From Aliidiomarina sp047920995 (GTDB taxonomy: Bacteria > Pseudomonadota > Gammaproteobacteria > Enterobacterales > Alteromonadaceae), in the NCBI RefSeq assembly GCF_047920995.1, contig NZ_JBLRWZ010000038.1, positions 1 to 22,969 on the forward strand: a DNA stretch of 22,969 nt, read 5' to 3'. The notes under the pieces are model-generated. The model searched no databases, had not been told where the DNA came from, and worked only from the letters and a program-made list of their open reading frames with translations. The stretch's first letter is position 1; the number at the start of each line of letters is the position of its first letter. The position numbers were made by a program, and so were the translations under genes. Of the stretch, positions 1-7,763 are shown piece by piece.

Positions 1-95
1 GCCAAGGTAGTTTAATTGCATAAGGCACGGCACAAGAGGTACTGGCGAACCAACAGGTAAAAGAAGTGTATTTAGGCGACCAATTCACCTTGTAA
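1..95 (+). pseudogene. lptB: 3' end of lptB (LPS export ABC ATPase), interrupted by an in-frame TAA
   Basis: Reading frame 3 gives QGSLIA, then TAA at 21-23, then GTAQEVLANQQVKEVYLGDQ and FTL, then a TAA stop at 93-95. This matches the C-terminus of LptB (E. coli ends QGHLIAHGTPTEILQDEH... VYLGEDFRL), and lptB is the usual neighbour upstream of rpoN. LptB is the cytoplasmic ATPase of the LptBFG complex that extracts lipopolysaccharide from the inner membrane. The TAA sits where E. coli has His, and it would remove the last 24 residues of a normally essential protein. One base change (GAA, CAA, AAA, TAT or TAC to TAA) explains it. It could be a sequencing or consensus error, a tolerated truncation or a real lesion. 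The gene start lies outside the window. The family assignment is firm; the status of the stop is not. Confidence 0.8.
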
Positions 96-159
96 TTTGC
101 CAGAAAAGACCAATCATATAAGTAGGCGCACTTAACCATAGGTACTCGATTAAATCGCT

Positions 160-1527
160 ATGAAGCCAGGCTTACAGCTGAAATTCAGCCAAAATCTTAC
201 GATGACCCCCCAGTTACAACAGGCGATACGTTTGTTGCAACTTTCATCGCTTGAGCTTCAGCATGAAATTCAAGATGCGCTCGATAACAATCCCCTGCTT
301 GAGCAAATTGAAGATGAACCGGGCAGCATCTGGGAGCATGCGAATTCTGCAACGGCCTCTGATAGTTACTCTGCTGGTACCTCTAGTAGCGCTGGTAATG
401 CGGGAGATGATGATTACGTGTACCAGGGCGAAACCAATGAAAGCCTGCATGATTATTTACGCTGGCAAATGCGCCTCTCGCACTTTTCGCCGGTAGATGA
501 GCAAATTGCGCTCATTATTATCGATGCAGTTAACGAAAGTGGCTACCTCACGCAAGAAATCCCAGAAATTCTCGACGCCGCTATCGCTATACACGACACC
601 ATCACCAGTGAAGAAGTGGCCGTAGTGCTGAAGCGCATCCAGCATTTTGATCCGCTCGGAGTGGCTGCACGCAACGTGCGGGAATGCTTATTAATTCAAC
701 TAGAGCAGCTCAGTGCCGATACGCCAGCCCTGGCAGCAACGAAAAGAGTGGTAGATCAACATCTAGAGTTACTAGGTAAACATGATTACCGCACCCTCGC
801 TCGCAAAACTCGCTATTCTGAAGCGGTTATTAAGCAAATACTCGATCTATTGCAGCATTTGAACCCCCGCCCCGGCGATGGCTTTACCGGCGGCACATCC
901 GAATATGTAATCCCCGATGTGCAGGTACGCAAAAGTGGCGATCGCTGGGTTGTGGAATTAAACCCTAACACCGCGCCAAAATTGCGTGTAAATGAAACCT
1001 ATGCTGCACTTAAGAACAGCCCATGCAGCACAGGTGATTCTCAATATATTCAACAACATATACAAGAAGCACGTTGGTTCATCAAAAGTATCGAAAGTAG
1101 AAATGAAACTTTAGTTAAAGTTGCCCATTGTATCGTACAGCGACAACAGGCATTCTTTGAGTATGGGCCGGAATCGATGAAACCAATGGTGCTCAGCGAT
1201 GTCGCAGATAGTATAGGCATGCATGAATCAACAGTGTCGCGTGTTACCACACAAAAATTCATGCATACCCCACAAGGTGTTTTTGAGCTGAAGTATTTCT
1301 TTTCCAGCCATGTAAGCACCGATAATGGGGGAGAGTGTTCATCTACTGCAATTAGAGCATTTATTAAAAAGCTAGTTGCAGAGGAGAATCCTGGTAAGCC
1401 TTTGAGTGATAGTAAGCTCACTACACTACTGGCTGGTCAGGGTATTCAAGTAGCAAGACGGACCGTTGCGAAGTACCGGGAATCTTTAGGTATTCCAGCT
1501 TCGAGCCAAAGGAAGGTACTGCTTTAA
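160..1527 (+). CDS. rpoN: RNA polymerase sigma-54 factor RpoN
   Basis: Alternative sigma factor directing core RNA polymerase to -24/-12 promoters, which need AAA+ enhancer-binding activators. The 455-residue protein has the Gln/Leu-rich activator-contact region I at about residues 1-50 (MKPGLQLKFSQNLTM..., PQLQQAIRLLQLSSLELQ) and a low-complexity acidic region II at about 53-95 rich in Ser, Ala and Asp. The core-binding region follows, then a helix-turn-helix near 345-375 (LSDVADSIGMHESTVSRVT), and the signature RpoN box ARRTVAKYRE at 432-441. It is slightly shorter than E. coli RpoN (477), mostly in region II. The ATG is the first start after an in-frame TAA at 151-153, and no strong Shine-Dalgarno is visible. 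It lies 64 bp after lptB and probably shares its transcript. Very secure call. Confidence 0.98.
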   Translation: MKPGLQLKFSQNLTMTPQLQQAIRLLQLSSLELQHEIQDALDNNPLLEQIEDEPGSIWEHANSATASDSYSAGTSSSAGNAGDDDYVYQGETNESLHDYLRWQMRLSHFSPVDEQIALIIIDAVNESGYLTQEIPEILDAAIAIHDTITSEEVAVVLKRIQHFDPLGVAARNVRECLLIQLEQLSADTPALAATKRVVDQHLELLGKHDYRTLARKTRYSEAVIKQILDLLQHLNPRPGDGFTGGTSEYVIPDVQVRKSGDRWVVELNPNTAPKLRVNETYAALKNSPCSTGDSQYIQQHIQEARWFIKSIESRNETLVKVAHCIVQRQQAFFEYGPESMKPMVLSDVADSIGMHESTVSRVTTQKFMHTPQGVFELKYFFSSHVSTDNGGECSSTAIRAFIKKLVAEENPGKPLSDSKLTTLLAGQGIQVARRTVAKYRESLGIPASSQRKVLL

Positions 1528-1553
1528 CCACGTCAAAAGAAGGAAGATGTGCT

Positions 1554-1841
1554 ATGCAAATAAATCTTACTGGTCATCATGTAGACATTACTCCAGCACT
1601 TAGAGAATATGTAGATACTAAGTTTGCGAAGCTGGAACGTCATTTCGATCACATCAACAACGTTCATGTGATATTGAATGTTGAAAAACTTCTGCAGAAA
1701 GCGGAAGCCACTCTCCATCTCAACGGCGGTGAGGTTTTTGCAACTTCCGAGCACCAAGATATGTATGCAGCCATCGATTCGTTAATCGACAAGCTGGATC
1801 GCCAAGTTATTAAACATAAAGAAAAATTACGGAAACACTGA
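1554..1841 (+). CDS. hpf: Ribosome hibernation promoting factor HPF (short form)
   Basis: Short HPF/YfiA-family protein that binds the 30S decoding region and, with RMF, promotes 100S ribosome dimers in stationary phase. The 95 residues equal the length of E. coli HPF. The family start MQINLTGHHVDITPALREYV, the LERHFDHI segment and the C-terminal helix DMYAAIDSLIDKLDRQVIKH are all visible. It lacks the long C-terminal dimerisation domain, so it is the gammaproteobacterial short type. A good Shine-Dalgarno (AAGGAAG) sits upstream of the ATG. It lies 26 bp after rpoN and 5 bp before ptsN, the conserved arrangement. Confidence 0.97.
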   Translation: MQINLTGHHVDITPALREYVDTKFAKLERHFDHINNVHVILNVEKLLQKAEATLHLNGGEVFATSEHQDMYAAIDSLIDKLDRQVIKHKEKLRKH

Positions 1842-1846
1842 GGCGT

Positions 1847-2317
1847 ATGAACCTTAAAGATATCCTGAGCCCCGATAGCACCCGGGTTGCTGTTGCAGAA
1901 AACAGCAAAAAGAAGATATTAGAACTGGTGAGCCAGCTTGTTGCACCTAAGCTTGCTGGCGTAAGCAAAGCTGATATTTTTGCAAGCCTATTACAGCGTG
2001 AACGTTTAGGTAGCACGGGTATCGGGCTCGGTATCGCAATCCCACATGGCCGGCTGGAAAATGCCGGCCAACCGGTTGCCGCGTTATTAACACTTGCTAG
2101 CCCAGTCGATTTTGATTCGATTGATAACCAGCCCGTAGATATAATTTTTGCGCTGTTGGTACCGAAAGAAAACCCAGAAATGCATTTACAAACATTATCG
2201 GCGGTTGCCTCCCAGCTAAATCAAAAAGATTGCTGTAGGGCGCTTCGCCAAGCTGCAACTAGTGCTGAGTTGTACGAAGCCTTTACTAAGGATTATGAGC
2301 CCAACCCATGCAATTAA
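1847..2317 (+). CDS. ptsN: Nitrogen-PTS regulatory EIIA protein PtsN (EIIA-Ntr)
   Basis: Terminal phosphoacceptor of the nitrogen-related phosphotransferase chain (PtsP to NPr to EIIA-Ntr), which regulates potassium transport and other targets by protein contact rather than moving sugar. The 156-residue sequence is a single PTS EIIA type-2 domain with the active-site motif GIAIPHGRL; the phosphorylated His is residue 67. The segment LGSTGIGLG before it is also typical. It follows hpf by 5 bp, and its 3' end overlaps rapZ by 10 bp, implying translational coupling. Its partner NPr is encoded just after rapZ; ptsP is not in the window. Confidence 0.97.
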   Translation: MNLKDILSPDSTRVAVAENSKKKILELVSQLVAPKLAGVSKADIFASLLQRERLGSTGIGLGIAIPHGRLENAGQPVAALLTLASPVDFDSIDNQPVDIIFALLVPKENPEMHLQTLSAVASQLNQKDCCRALRQAATSAELYEAFTKDYEPNPCN

Positions 2318-3168
2318 TTATTGTTAGCGGTAGATCAGGATCAGGAAAAACAGTAGCACTACGTGCGCTTGAAGATCTCGGCTACTATTGTGTTGATAAT
2401 TTACCCGTAGCTTTGCTGCCAACCCTTGTGCATACCGTGAGTGAAAGCCACGAAAATATCGCCATATCCATTGATGTGCGGAATATTTCCGGCGAAAACG
2501 ATGAATTAACCGATGCACTCGAATTTCTTCCGCACGAGATAAAGCCAGATATCCTCTATATTGATGCTTCTGATGAAGTACTAATTCGCCGCTACGGAGA
2601 AACCCGCCGTTCGCACCCGCTTTCGCGCGGCGATTACACCTTAGCCGATGCGATTATTGCTGAAGGGCAACTATTAGAAACGCTTGCTACCCAAGCATGC
2701 TGGCGAATTGATAGTAGTGAGCTCAGCGTGCATGAGCTGATTGAGCAAGTTACTGAGCGTGTATTGGGGCGCAAACAGAATAAATTAATGTTGGTATTCA
2801 TGTCATTCGGCTTCAAACATGGTGTACCAAGTACCGCCGACACCGTTTTTGATGCTCGTATTCTACCAAACCCACATTGGGAGCCCGAACTGCGGCCCTT
2901 TAATGGCCTTGATGCTCCAGTACAAAACTATTTGGGTAAGCAGCCCATGGTAGCGGATTTTATTTACCAAACTCAGAACTTCATTAGCCATTGGCTACCC
3001 TACTTCCAGCGCAGTAACCGCAGTTATTTAACCATCGCTATCGGTTGCACTGGAGGCCAACACCGTTCGGTATATATTGTCGAAAAACTAGCCGAGCGGA
3101 TAGCCGAGCTGCATCCGCACATTCGCATTAAACACCGCGAGCTGGATCGTAAACATGCCGAATCTTAG
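2308..3168 (+). CDS. rapZ: RNase adapter protein RapZ (YvcJ family nucleotide-binding protein)
   Basis: RapZ controls cell-envelope precursor synthesis in E. coli by presenting the sRNA GlmZ to RNase E, tuning glmS and so glucosamine-6-phosphate supply. The 286-residue protein starts with a P-loop, GRSGSGKT at residues 8-15. The C-terminal RNA-binding half contains FGFKHGVP and, near residue 247, the conserved CTGGQHRSVYIVEKL block, ending with basic residues (KHRELDRKH). It overlaps ptsN by 10 bp and npr by 14 bp. No clear Shine-Dalgarno precedes the ATG, which fits coupled translation. Whether a GlmZ-like RNA exists in this organism cannot be seen here. Confidence 0.97.
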   Translation: MQLIIVSGRSGSGKTVALRALEDLGYYCVDNLPVALLPTLVHTVSESHENIAISIDVRNISGENDELTDALEFLPHEIKPDILYIDASDEVLIRRYGETRRSHPLSRGDYTLADAIIAEGQLLETLATQACWRIDSSELSVHELIEQVTERVLGRKQNKLMLVFMSFGFKHGVPSTADTVFDARILPNPHWEPELRPFNGLDAPVQNYLGKQPMVADFIYQTQNFISHWLPYFQRSNRSYLTIAIGCTGGQHRSVYIVEKLAERIAELHPHIRIKHRELDRKHAES

Positions 3169-3430
3169 CCGTAGCATCGATATTCGTAACAAATTAGGGT
3201 TGCACGCAAGAGCCGCAACCAAGTTGGCGCGGCTTGCCAATGAGTTTGATGCCAAGATTACCATTGCCCAAGATGGCAAGGCTGTAGATGCGAGCAGTGT
3301 AATGGGCTTAATGTTACTGGCCAGCCAGCAAGGTAAAACCATCGAGATTAGCGCCACAGGTGCCGATGCAGAGGCGGCGCTGGAAGCGATTACGCAGTTA
3401 GTACAAAACCGCTTCCACGAAGACGAATAG
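3155..3430 (+). CDS. ptsO: Phosphocarrier protein NPr (nitrogen PTS HPr-like)
   Basis: HPr-family phosphocarrier of the nitrogen PTS (NPr, also called ptsO) that passes phosphate from PtsP to PtsN. The 91-residue protein has the HPr active-site motif NKLGLHARAATKL with the phosphorylated His at residue 17. The second conserved patch, VDASSVMGLMLLA, is near residues 44-56. It overlaps the end of rapZ by 14 bp and is the last gene of this plus-strand run. Only 5 bp separate it from the convergent end of pmbA, and no intrinsic terminator is visible between them. Confidence 0.96.
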   Translation: MPNLSRSIDIRNKLGLHARAATKLARLANEFDAKITIAQDGKAVDASSVMGLMLLASQQGKTIEISATGADAEAALEAITQLVQNRFHEDE

Positions 3431-3435
3431 CAGGC

Positions 3436-4818
3436 CTAAGCGCCGGCTATTTTCATATTCTCCACCAATACAGATCCAGAAAGAACGCCATGGCGCGGAT
3501 CAACATCATCGGCCATTGCTACCATTTGCTGGAACATCTGCTTTAAATTACCCGCAATAGTAACTTCACTAACCGGGAATTGGATTTCGCCATTCTCTAC
3601 CCAGAAACCTGCAGCACCACGGCTATAATCGCCGGTAACCATGTTTACGCCTTGGCCCATTAATTCCGTAACTAACAATCCACGGCCCATGCGCTTGCAC
3701 AGTGCTGATAAATCCGCATCCAAATGGCTAGCCTTCGGCTGTACCCGCCAGTTATGAATGCCACCCGCATGGCCGGTGGTTTGCATACCGAGTTTGCGCG
3801 CCGCATAACTGGTAAGTAAGTAGGTTTCTAACACACCGTTTTGCACGATATCGCGAGCTTGGGTAACAACGCCTTCATGATCGAATGGGCTGGAAGCCAA
3901 ACCGCCAGGAATGAGTGGATCTTCATGAATATCCAACCAATCTGGGAAAATGGGTTGGCCCAGGTGATCGAGCAAAAACGAGCTTTTGCGATATAAGCTG
4001 CCGCCGCTAATAGCGCCAGCGAACGAACCAAACAAATGGTGGGCCAAATCACTATGAAAGATAACCGGTGCTGAACACGTAGGAATCGAACGTGCCCCTA
4101 GGCGCGCCAATGTAGTAGCTGCCGCTTCTCGCGCTACCGCTTCTGGCGAGCTTAGGAGTGCCGGATTACGCGCCATAGTATAGGCGTAATCGCGTTCCAT
4201 TTTCTCGCCTTCTTTGGCGATTGGCATACAGCTTAGGCTTTGCCGAGAACTCATGTAATGGCCGATAAAGCCATGGCTGTTGCCATACACCCGGAACCCG
4301 CAATGGCTGCTGTAGTGAGCGCCATCGGAGTTCACAATACGATCGTCCACCGAGAGCATTACCGCTTCACAGGCTAAAGCCTGCTCGGTGGCATATCCAG
4401 GGCTTTGATCAGCAGCATAAAATAATTCTGGCTCTGGATAACCAAACGCCATTAATTCTTTATCGGCAAGGCCCGCACAACTATCAGCTTCCGTAAAACG
4501 AGCAATAGCATCGGCCTTTTCCACCGCTATAGCCACCGCTTCTGGGGAAAGATCCGAGGTGCTCGCGCTACCCTTGCTTTGGCCACGATACACGGTGATG
4601 CCCAACGAGCCATCTTGATTAAATTCAACCGTTTCCACTTCGTTCAAGCGGGTACTTACGCTTAACCCACGGCTATGGGCAAGCGCACACTCCGCTGCTG
4701 ATGCGCCACGCTTTTTCGCTTGCGCAAGGGCTTCATCAAGCGCCTGCAACGCACGATCTAAATCTGGTTGTAACTGCTCTGGTGCCGTTAAATTTGCTGA
4801 TGTTTTTGTAGTAGCCAA
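3436..4818 (-). CDS. pmbA: Metalloprotease-related protein PmbA/TldE
   Basis: PmbA (TldE) is the non-catalytic partner of TldD. Together they form a zinc protease that degrades unfolded peptides, matures microcin B17 and trims the CcdA antitoxin in E. coli. Conserved blocks run through the protein: LSVSTRLNEVETVEFN near the N-terminus, then GSLGITVYRGQSKGSAS, KLGMQTTGHAGGIHNWRV, LLVTELMGQGVNMVTGDYSR and GAAGFWVENGEIQFPVSEVT, ending KIAGA. As expected for TldE there is no HExxxH. I chose the TTG at 4818 (protein MATTKTSANL..., 460 residues; E. coli 450) because GAGG sits 6 nt upstream. A GTG at 4866 would add 16 residues but has a poorly placed Shine-Dalgarno. It is divergent from yjgA, with tldD beyond, so both protease subunits lie in one neighbourhood. 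Confidence 0.95.
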   Translation of the reverse strand: MATTKTSANLTAPEQLQPDLDRALQALDEALAQAKKRGASAAECALAHSRGLSVSTRLNEVETVEFNQDGSLGITVYRGQSKGSASTSDLSPEAVAIAVEKADAIARFTEADSCAGLADKELMAFGYPEPELFYAADQSPGYATEQALACEAVMLSVDDRIVNSDGAHYSSHCGFRVYGNSHGFIGHYMSSRQSLSCMPIAKEGEKMERDYAYTMARNPALLSSPEAVAREAAATTLARLGARSIPTCSAPVIFHSDLAHHLFGSFAGAISGGSLYRKSSFLLDHLGQPIFPDWLDIHEDPLIPGGLASSPFDHEGVVTQARDIVQNGVLETYLLTSYAARKLGMQTTGHAGGIHNWRVQPKASHLDADLSALCKRMGRGLLVTELMGQGVNMVTGDYSRGAAGFWVENGEIQFPVSEVTIAGNLKQMFQQMVAMADDVDPRHGVLSGSVLVENMKIAGA

Positions 4819-4910
4819 AATGAACCTCAAAATATTGTGATGCGCCGCAGTGTATCGCCCTGCCACGCTTCCTGATAAACTTACCGCATTCTTTAGTTAG
4901 GTATTTAGCT

Positions 4911-5426
4911 ATGCAACACGATAATTCGAAAAATGATTCGTTCAACGATGATGATTTAAGTAAAACAGCCCTGAAACGCCACTCTGCCGAAATGCATGAT
5001 TTAGGCGTTAAGCTTGTGAAAATGGGCAACAATACTATTAAGCAACTGCCACTCGATGATGAACTGCTCAGTAACATCAAGTTGGCCAAGAAAATCGAGA
5101 ACAAGCGCGAAGGCTTTCGCCGGCAGCTGCAGTTTCTTGCGAAACTATTGCGCCAACGCGATGTAGCGCCAATTCTTGCCGCTCTCGATGAAATTGAGAA
5201 CCGCACTCTGTATCAAGCGGCGCATTTTCACAAACTCGAGCAATGGCGCGATCGTATTTTAAGCCAAGGCGATGATGCCATTCAGGCGTTTATTGATGAA
5301 TACCCGCATGCTGATCGTCAGCAGCTGCGCCAATTCACTCGCCAAGCGCAAAAAGAAGAGCAACAAAATAAACCACCGGCTGCTGCTCGTGCACTGTTCA
5401 AATATATTCGCTCTGTGGCTGAGTAG
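4911..5426 (+). CDS. darP: Ribosome-associated protein YjgA/DarP (DUF615)
   Basis: YjgA-family (DUF615) protein; in E. coli DarP assists late maturation of the 50S subunit, around the peptidyl transferase centre. The 171-residue, highly charged, mainly helical sequence has typical blocks: LSKTALKRHSAEMHDLGVKL, VKMGNN, KIENKREGFRRQLQFLAKLL, FHKLEQWRDR, and a C-terminal LRQFTRQAQKEE. The length is near E. coli's 183. An AGGT lies 9 nt before the ATG. It is the only plus-strand gene in a minus-strand stretch, divergent from pmbA and ending 8 bp from the convergent tldD end. Confidence 0.95.
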   Translation: MQHDNSKNDSFNDDDLSKTALKRHSAEMHDLGVKLVKMGNNTIKQLPLDDELLSNIKLAKKIENKREGFRRQLQFLAKLLRQRDVAPILAALDEIENRTLYQAAHFHKLEQWRDRILSQGDDAIQAFIDEYPHADRQQLRQFTRQAQKEEQQNKPPAAARALFKYIRSVAE

Positions 5427-5440
5427 TTCTCAGCCTACTC
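5417..5440. terminator. Overlapping hairpins at the yjgA/tldD convergent junction
   Basis: Two alternative perfect stems occupy the 8-bp gap and the flanking stop codons: GGCTGAG/CTCAGCC (5417-5423 with 5429-5435) and GAGTAG/CTACTC (5421-5426 with 5435-5440). They cannot form together. Neither has a T-tract on either strand, so assignment as a bidirectional terminator is weak; the position between convergent genes is the main argument. Confidence 0.3.
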
Positions 5441-6904
5441 GGTTCCACCTACTGTTATGGCATCAATTTTAAGCGTTGGTTGGCCTACGCCAACTGGCAC
5501 GCTTTGGCCATCTTTACCGCAAACACCAATGCCCGTATCTAAGGCTAAATCATTGCCTACCATTGATACTGCCGACATCGCATCAGGGCCATTACCGATT
5601 AAGGTAGCGCCTTTCAACGGTGCAGTGATTTTGCCATCTTCAATTAAATAAGCTTCGGAAGCCGAAAACACAAACTTACCCGAAGTAATATCTACCTGGC
5701 CACCTGAAAACTGCGGCGCGTAAATGCCTCGCTTCACTGAAGCAATGATTTCTTCCGGTGTTTTATCACCACCCAACATGTAGGTGTTGGTCATGCGCGG
5801 CATCGGCAAATGCGCATAGGATTCACGGCGGCCATTGCCGGTTGGGGCAACGCCCATTAAGCGCGCATTGAGCTTATCTTGCATGTAGCCTACTAAACGG
5901 CCATCTTCAATTAAGGTGTTGTATTGCGTTGGCGTACCTTCATCATCTACGCTTAACGAACCACGGCGATTACTGATGGTGCCATCATCTACAATGGTAA
6001 TGCCTTTCGCGGCAACTTGCTCACCCATACGGCCGCTATATGAAGATGCGCCCTTACGGTTGAAATCGCCCTCTAAACCATGCCCTACGGCTTCGTGTAA
6101 CAACACCCCTGGCCAACCTGAGCCCAATACCACTGGCATACTGCCTGCAGGCGCAGGCTGCGCTTCCAACATAATTAGCGCTTGCCGTACTGCTTCATCT
6201 ACATAACTTTCGAAGCGTTGCGTTTCTGGGCCCTTACCATCAGTATCCAGCCATACCGGCTGCATAAAATAATGGTAATCAACTCTACCACCACCGCCTG
6301 ATGAACCGCGTTCGCGGCGGCCATTTTGCTCCGCAAGCACGCTACAGTTTAAGCGCACCAAAGGGCGCACATCGCTGGCTAAAGTACCATCGGTAGCTGC
6401 TACCAACACATGCTCATAAGAACCGGTTAAGCTTACGCTTACTTCTTTAATGCGCGGATCTGCGGCACGAGCGCGCTTATCCATCGCTTGTAATAAGGCA
6501 ATTTTCTTCGGCTCGGCCAAGCTATCGAGTGGGTTATCAACCCCGTACAGCGGGGTATGCTGCACCACGCTGAGCACGCCAACTTTGCGCTCAACACCCT
6601 GCTCGGCAATACCGCGTGCAGCTGCTGCAGCTCGTTTTAGCGCCGGCGGATCAATGCTATCGGCATACGCAAACCCGGTTTTCTCACCGCTAATGGCGCG
6701 CACACCAAGGCCACGCTCAATATTGAAGCTACCACTTTTAACAATGCTATCTTCCAGTACCCAGGCTTCGTGAATACTGCTTTGCAGATAGATATCTGCA
6801 TAATCAACACTGCCGTTATACATACTTTGCAAGCTTTGCTGCAGCGCTGAATAATCTAAATCGGCACTATGTAACAAATGCTCGGCAACCTGAGTATCAA
6901 TCAT
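5435..6904 (-). CDS. tldD: Metalloprotease TldD (catalytic subunit of TldD/E)
   Basis: Catalytic subunit of the TldD/E zinc peptidase, a cytoplasmic enzyme that cleaves unstructured peptides passed through the complex. The 489-residue protein (E. coli 481) carries HEAVGH with H270, E271 and H275, the HExxxH zinc motif of the family. It also has the C-terminal GIGVCGKDGQSVPVGVGQP block, whose Cys is expected to complete the metal site. The ATG at 6904 overlaps the end of nit by 8 bp, so it is the last gene of the mreB-to-tldD minus-strand run. Its partner PmbA is encoded 0.6 kb further on. No RiPP-like precursor peptide was seen nearby, so housekeeping proteolysis is the safe reading. Confidence 0.97.
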   Translation of the reverse strand: MIDTQVAEHLLHSADLDYSALQQSLQSMYNGSVDYADIYLQSSIHEAWVLEDSIVKSGSFNIERGLGVRAISGEKTGFAYADSIDPPALKRAAAAARGIAEQGVERKVGVLSVVQHTPLYGVDNPLDSLAEPKKIALLQAMDKRARAADPRIKEVSVSLTGSYEHVLVAATDGTLASDVRPLVRLNCSVLAEQNGRRERGSSGGGGRVDYHYFMQPVWLDTDGKGPETQRFESYVDEAVRQALIMLEAQPAPAGSMPVVLGSGWPGVLLHEAVGHGLEGDFNRKGASSYSGRMGEQVAAKGITIVDDGTISNRRGSLSVDDEGTPTQYNTLIEDGRLVGYMQDKLNARLMGVAPTGNGRRESYAHLPMPRMTNTYMLGGDKTPEEIIASVKRGIYAPQFSGGQVDITSGKFVFSASEAYLIEDGKITAPLKGATLIGNGPDAMSAVSMVGNDLALDTGIGVCGKDGQSVPVGVGQPTLKIDAITVGGTE

Positions 6905-7763
6905 GAATAAACTGCACCTTAAATTGGTTATGTTGTTGCACCGGCATTTGCTGGCGCACTTTCGCTAATGTTTCTAAATCAAGTTCTAGGGTTAAAACAC
7001 CAGGCTCTGCGCCTAGTTCGCCAATAATTTCGCCCCATGGATTCACCACCATACTATGGCCCCATGTTTCGCGGCCATCATCGTGCGTTCCCGTTTGGTT
7101 TGGCGCTAACATATACACTTGGTTTTCAATTGCTCGCGCCTGCAGAAGCGGCTGCCAATGCGCCGCGCCGGTAACTTTGGTAAACGCCGAAGGCAGGGTA
7201 ATCAGCTCGGCGCCCATATTGCGCAATGCCCGAAACATCTCGGGGAAGCGTAAATCATAACACACCGCCAAACCCAGTTTCCCGAAAGGTGTATCTAGCA
7301 CCACCAACTGCTCGCCAGGCTTGGTAAATTTCGATTCTTGATAGGTTTTGGTATTATCGTTTACGGCTGCATCGAACAAATGGATTTTATCGTAACGGCT
7401 AACTAACTTGCCATGCGCATCAAACAACAGCGATGCGGCTGCATAGCGATCATCCCCTTTAATCGCCATGGTGCCTGCGAGTATCCACACACCAAACTCG
7501 CAGCAGCAGGCTTGTATAAATTCTTGTACTGGGCCTAAGCCGAGCGGCTCCGCATATTTACCTTGTGCCGCTTCGCCGGCACCAAAGCGCGCAAAGGCTT
7601 CCGGAATAATCACTAAATGCGCCGGTGATGCTTCACCCTCAGGTTGCTCAGCCACCAAGTTCTGCAGCAGTTCGCGAATGATTTTTTTGTTCTCAGCAAA
7701 ATCGGCCCGTGACGTAAATTGCAGCAAGCTAATTAGTGCTTTCGGCTTCGAGGAATTACTCAT
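6897..7763 (-). CDS. Nit-family carbon-nitrogen hydrolase (probable deaminated-glutathione amidase)
   Basis: Nitrilase-superfamily amidase. The catalytic triad is visible: Glu55 (VIIPEAFARFG), Lys126 (SRYDKIHLFDA) and Cys168 (GLAVCYDLRFPE). The YDKIHLFDA and CYDLRFPEMFRAL blocks fit the Nit1/YbeM branch, whose known activity is repair of deaminated glutathione; the substrate here is inferred. I start it at the ATG at 7763 (MSNSSKPKAL, 288 residues) because GGAGGG lies about 5 nt upstream. A longer upstream reading would be coded within yhdP and looks unrelated to the family. It overlaps yhdP by 8 bp and tldD by 8 bp, so it is an embedded member of the operon. E. coli lacks a gene here between yhdP and tldD. 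Confidence 0.92.
   Translation of the reverse strand: MSNSSKPKALISLLQFTSRADFAENKKIIRELLQNLVAEQPEGEASPAHLVIIPEAFARFGAGEAAQGKYAEPLGLGPVQEFIQACCCEFGVWILAGTMAIKGDDRYAAASLLFDAHGKLVSRYDKIHLFDAAVNDNTKTYQESKFTKPGEQLVVLDTPFGKLGLAVCYDLRFPEMFRALRNMGAELITLPSAFTKVTGAAHWQPLLQARAIENQVYMLAPNQTGTHDDGRETWGHSMVVNPWGEIIGELGAEPGVLTLELDLETLAKVRQQMPVQQHNQFKVQFIHD

Noticed and set aside
21..23. Alternative genetic code with TAA read as an amino acid
   Set aside because: rpoN, mreD, lptB itself and other genes end naturally at TAA at the family-expected position, so reassignment is not supported.
97..122. Possible rpoN promoter (TTGCCA ... TATAAG)
   Set aside because: The spacer is only 14 bp and the context suggests read-through from lptB, so I did not list it.
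4736..5206. 156-codon open frame on the minus strand across the pmbA/yjgA divergent region
   Set aside because: It overlaps the yjgA coding strand and the start of pmbA out of frame. The Ser/Arg-rich composition is typical of antisense translation.
5435..6904. TldD/PmbA as part of a RiPP or microcin biosynthesis cluster
   Set aside because: No small precursor peptide, cyclase, dehydratase or exporter was found nearby. The TldD/E genes occur here in their ordinary conserved housekeeping context.
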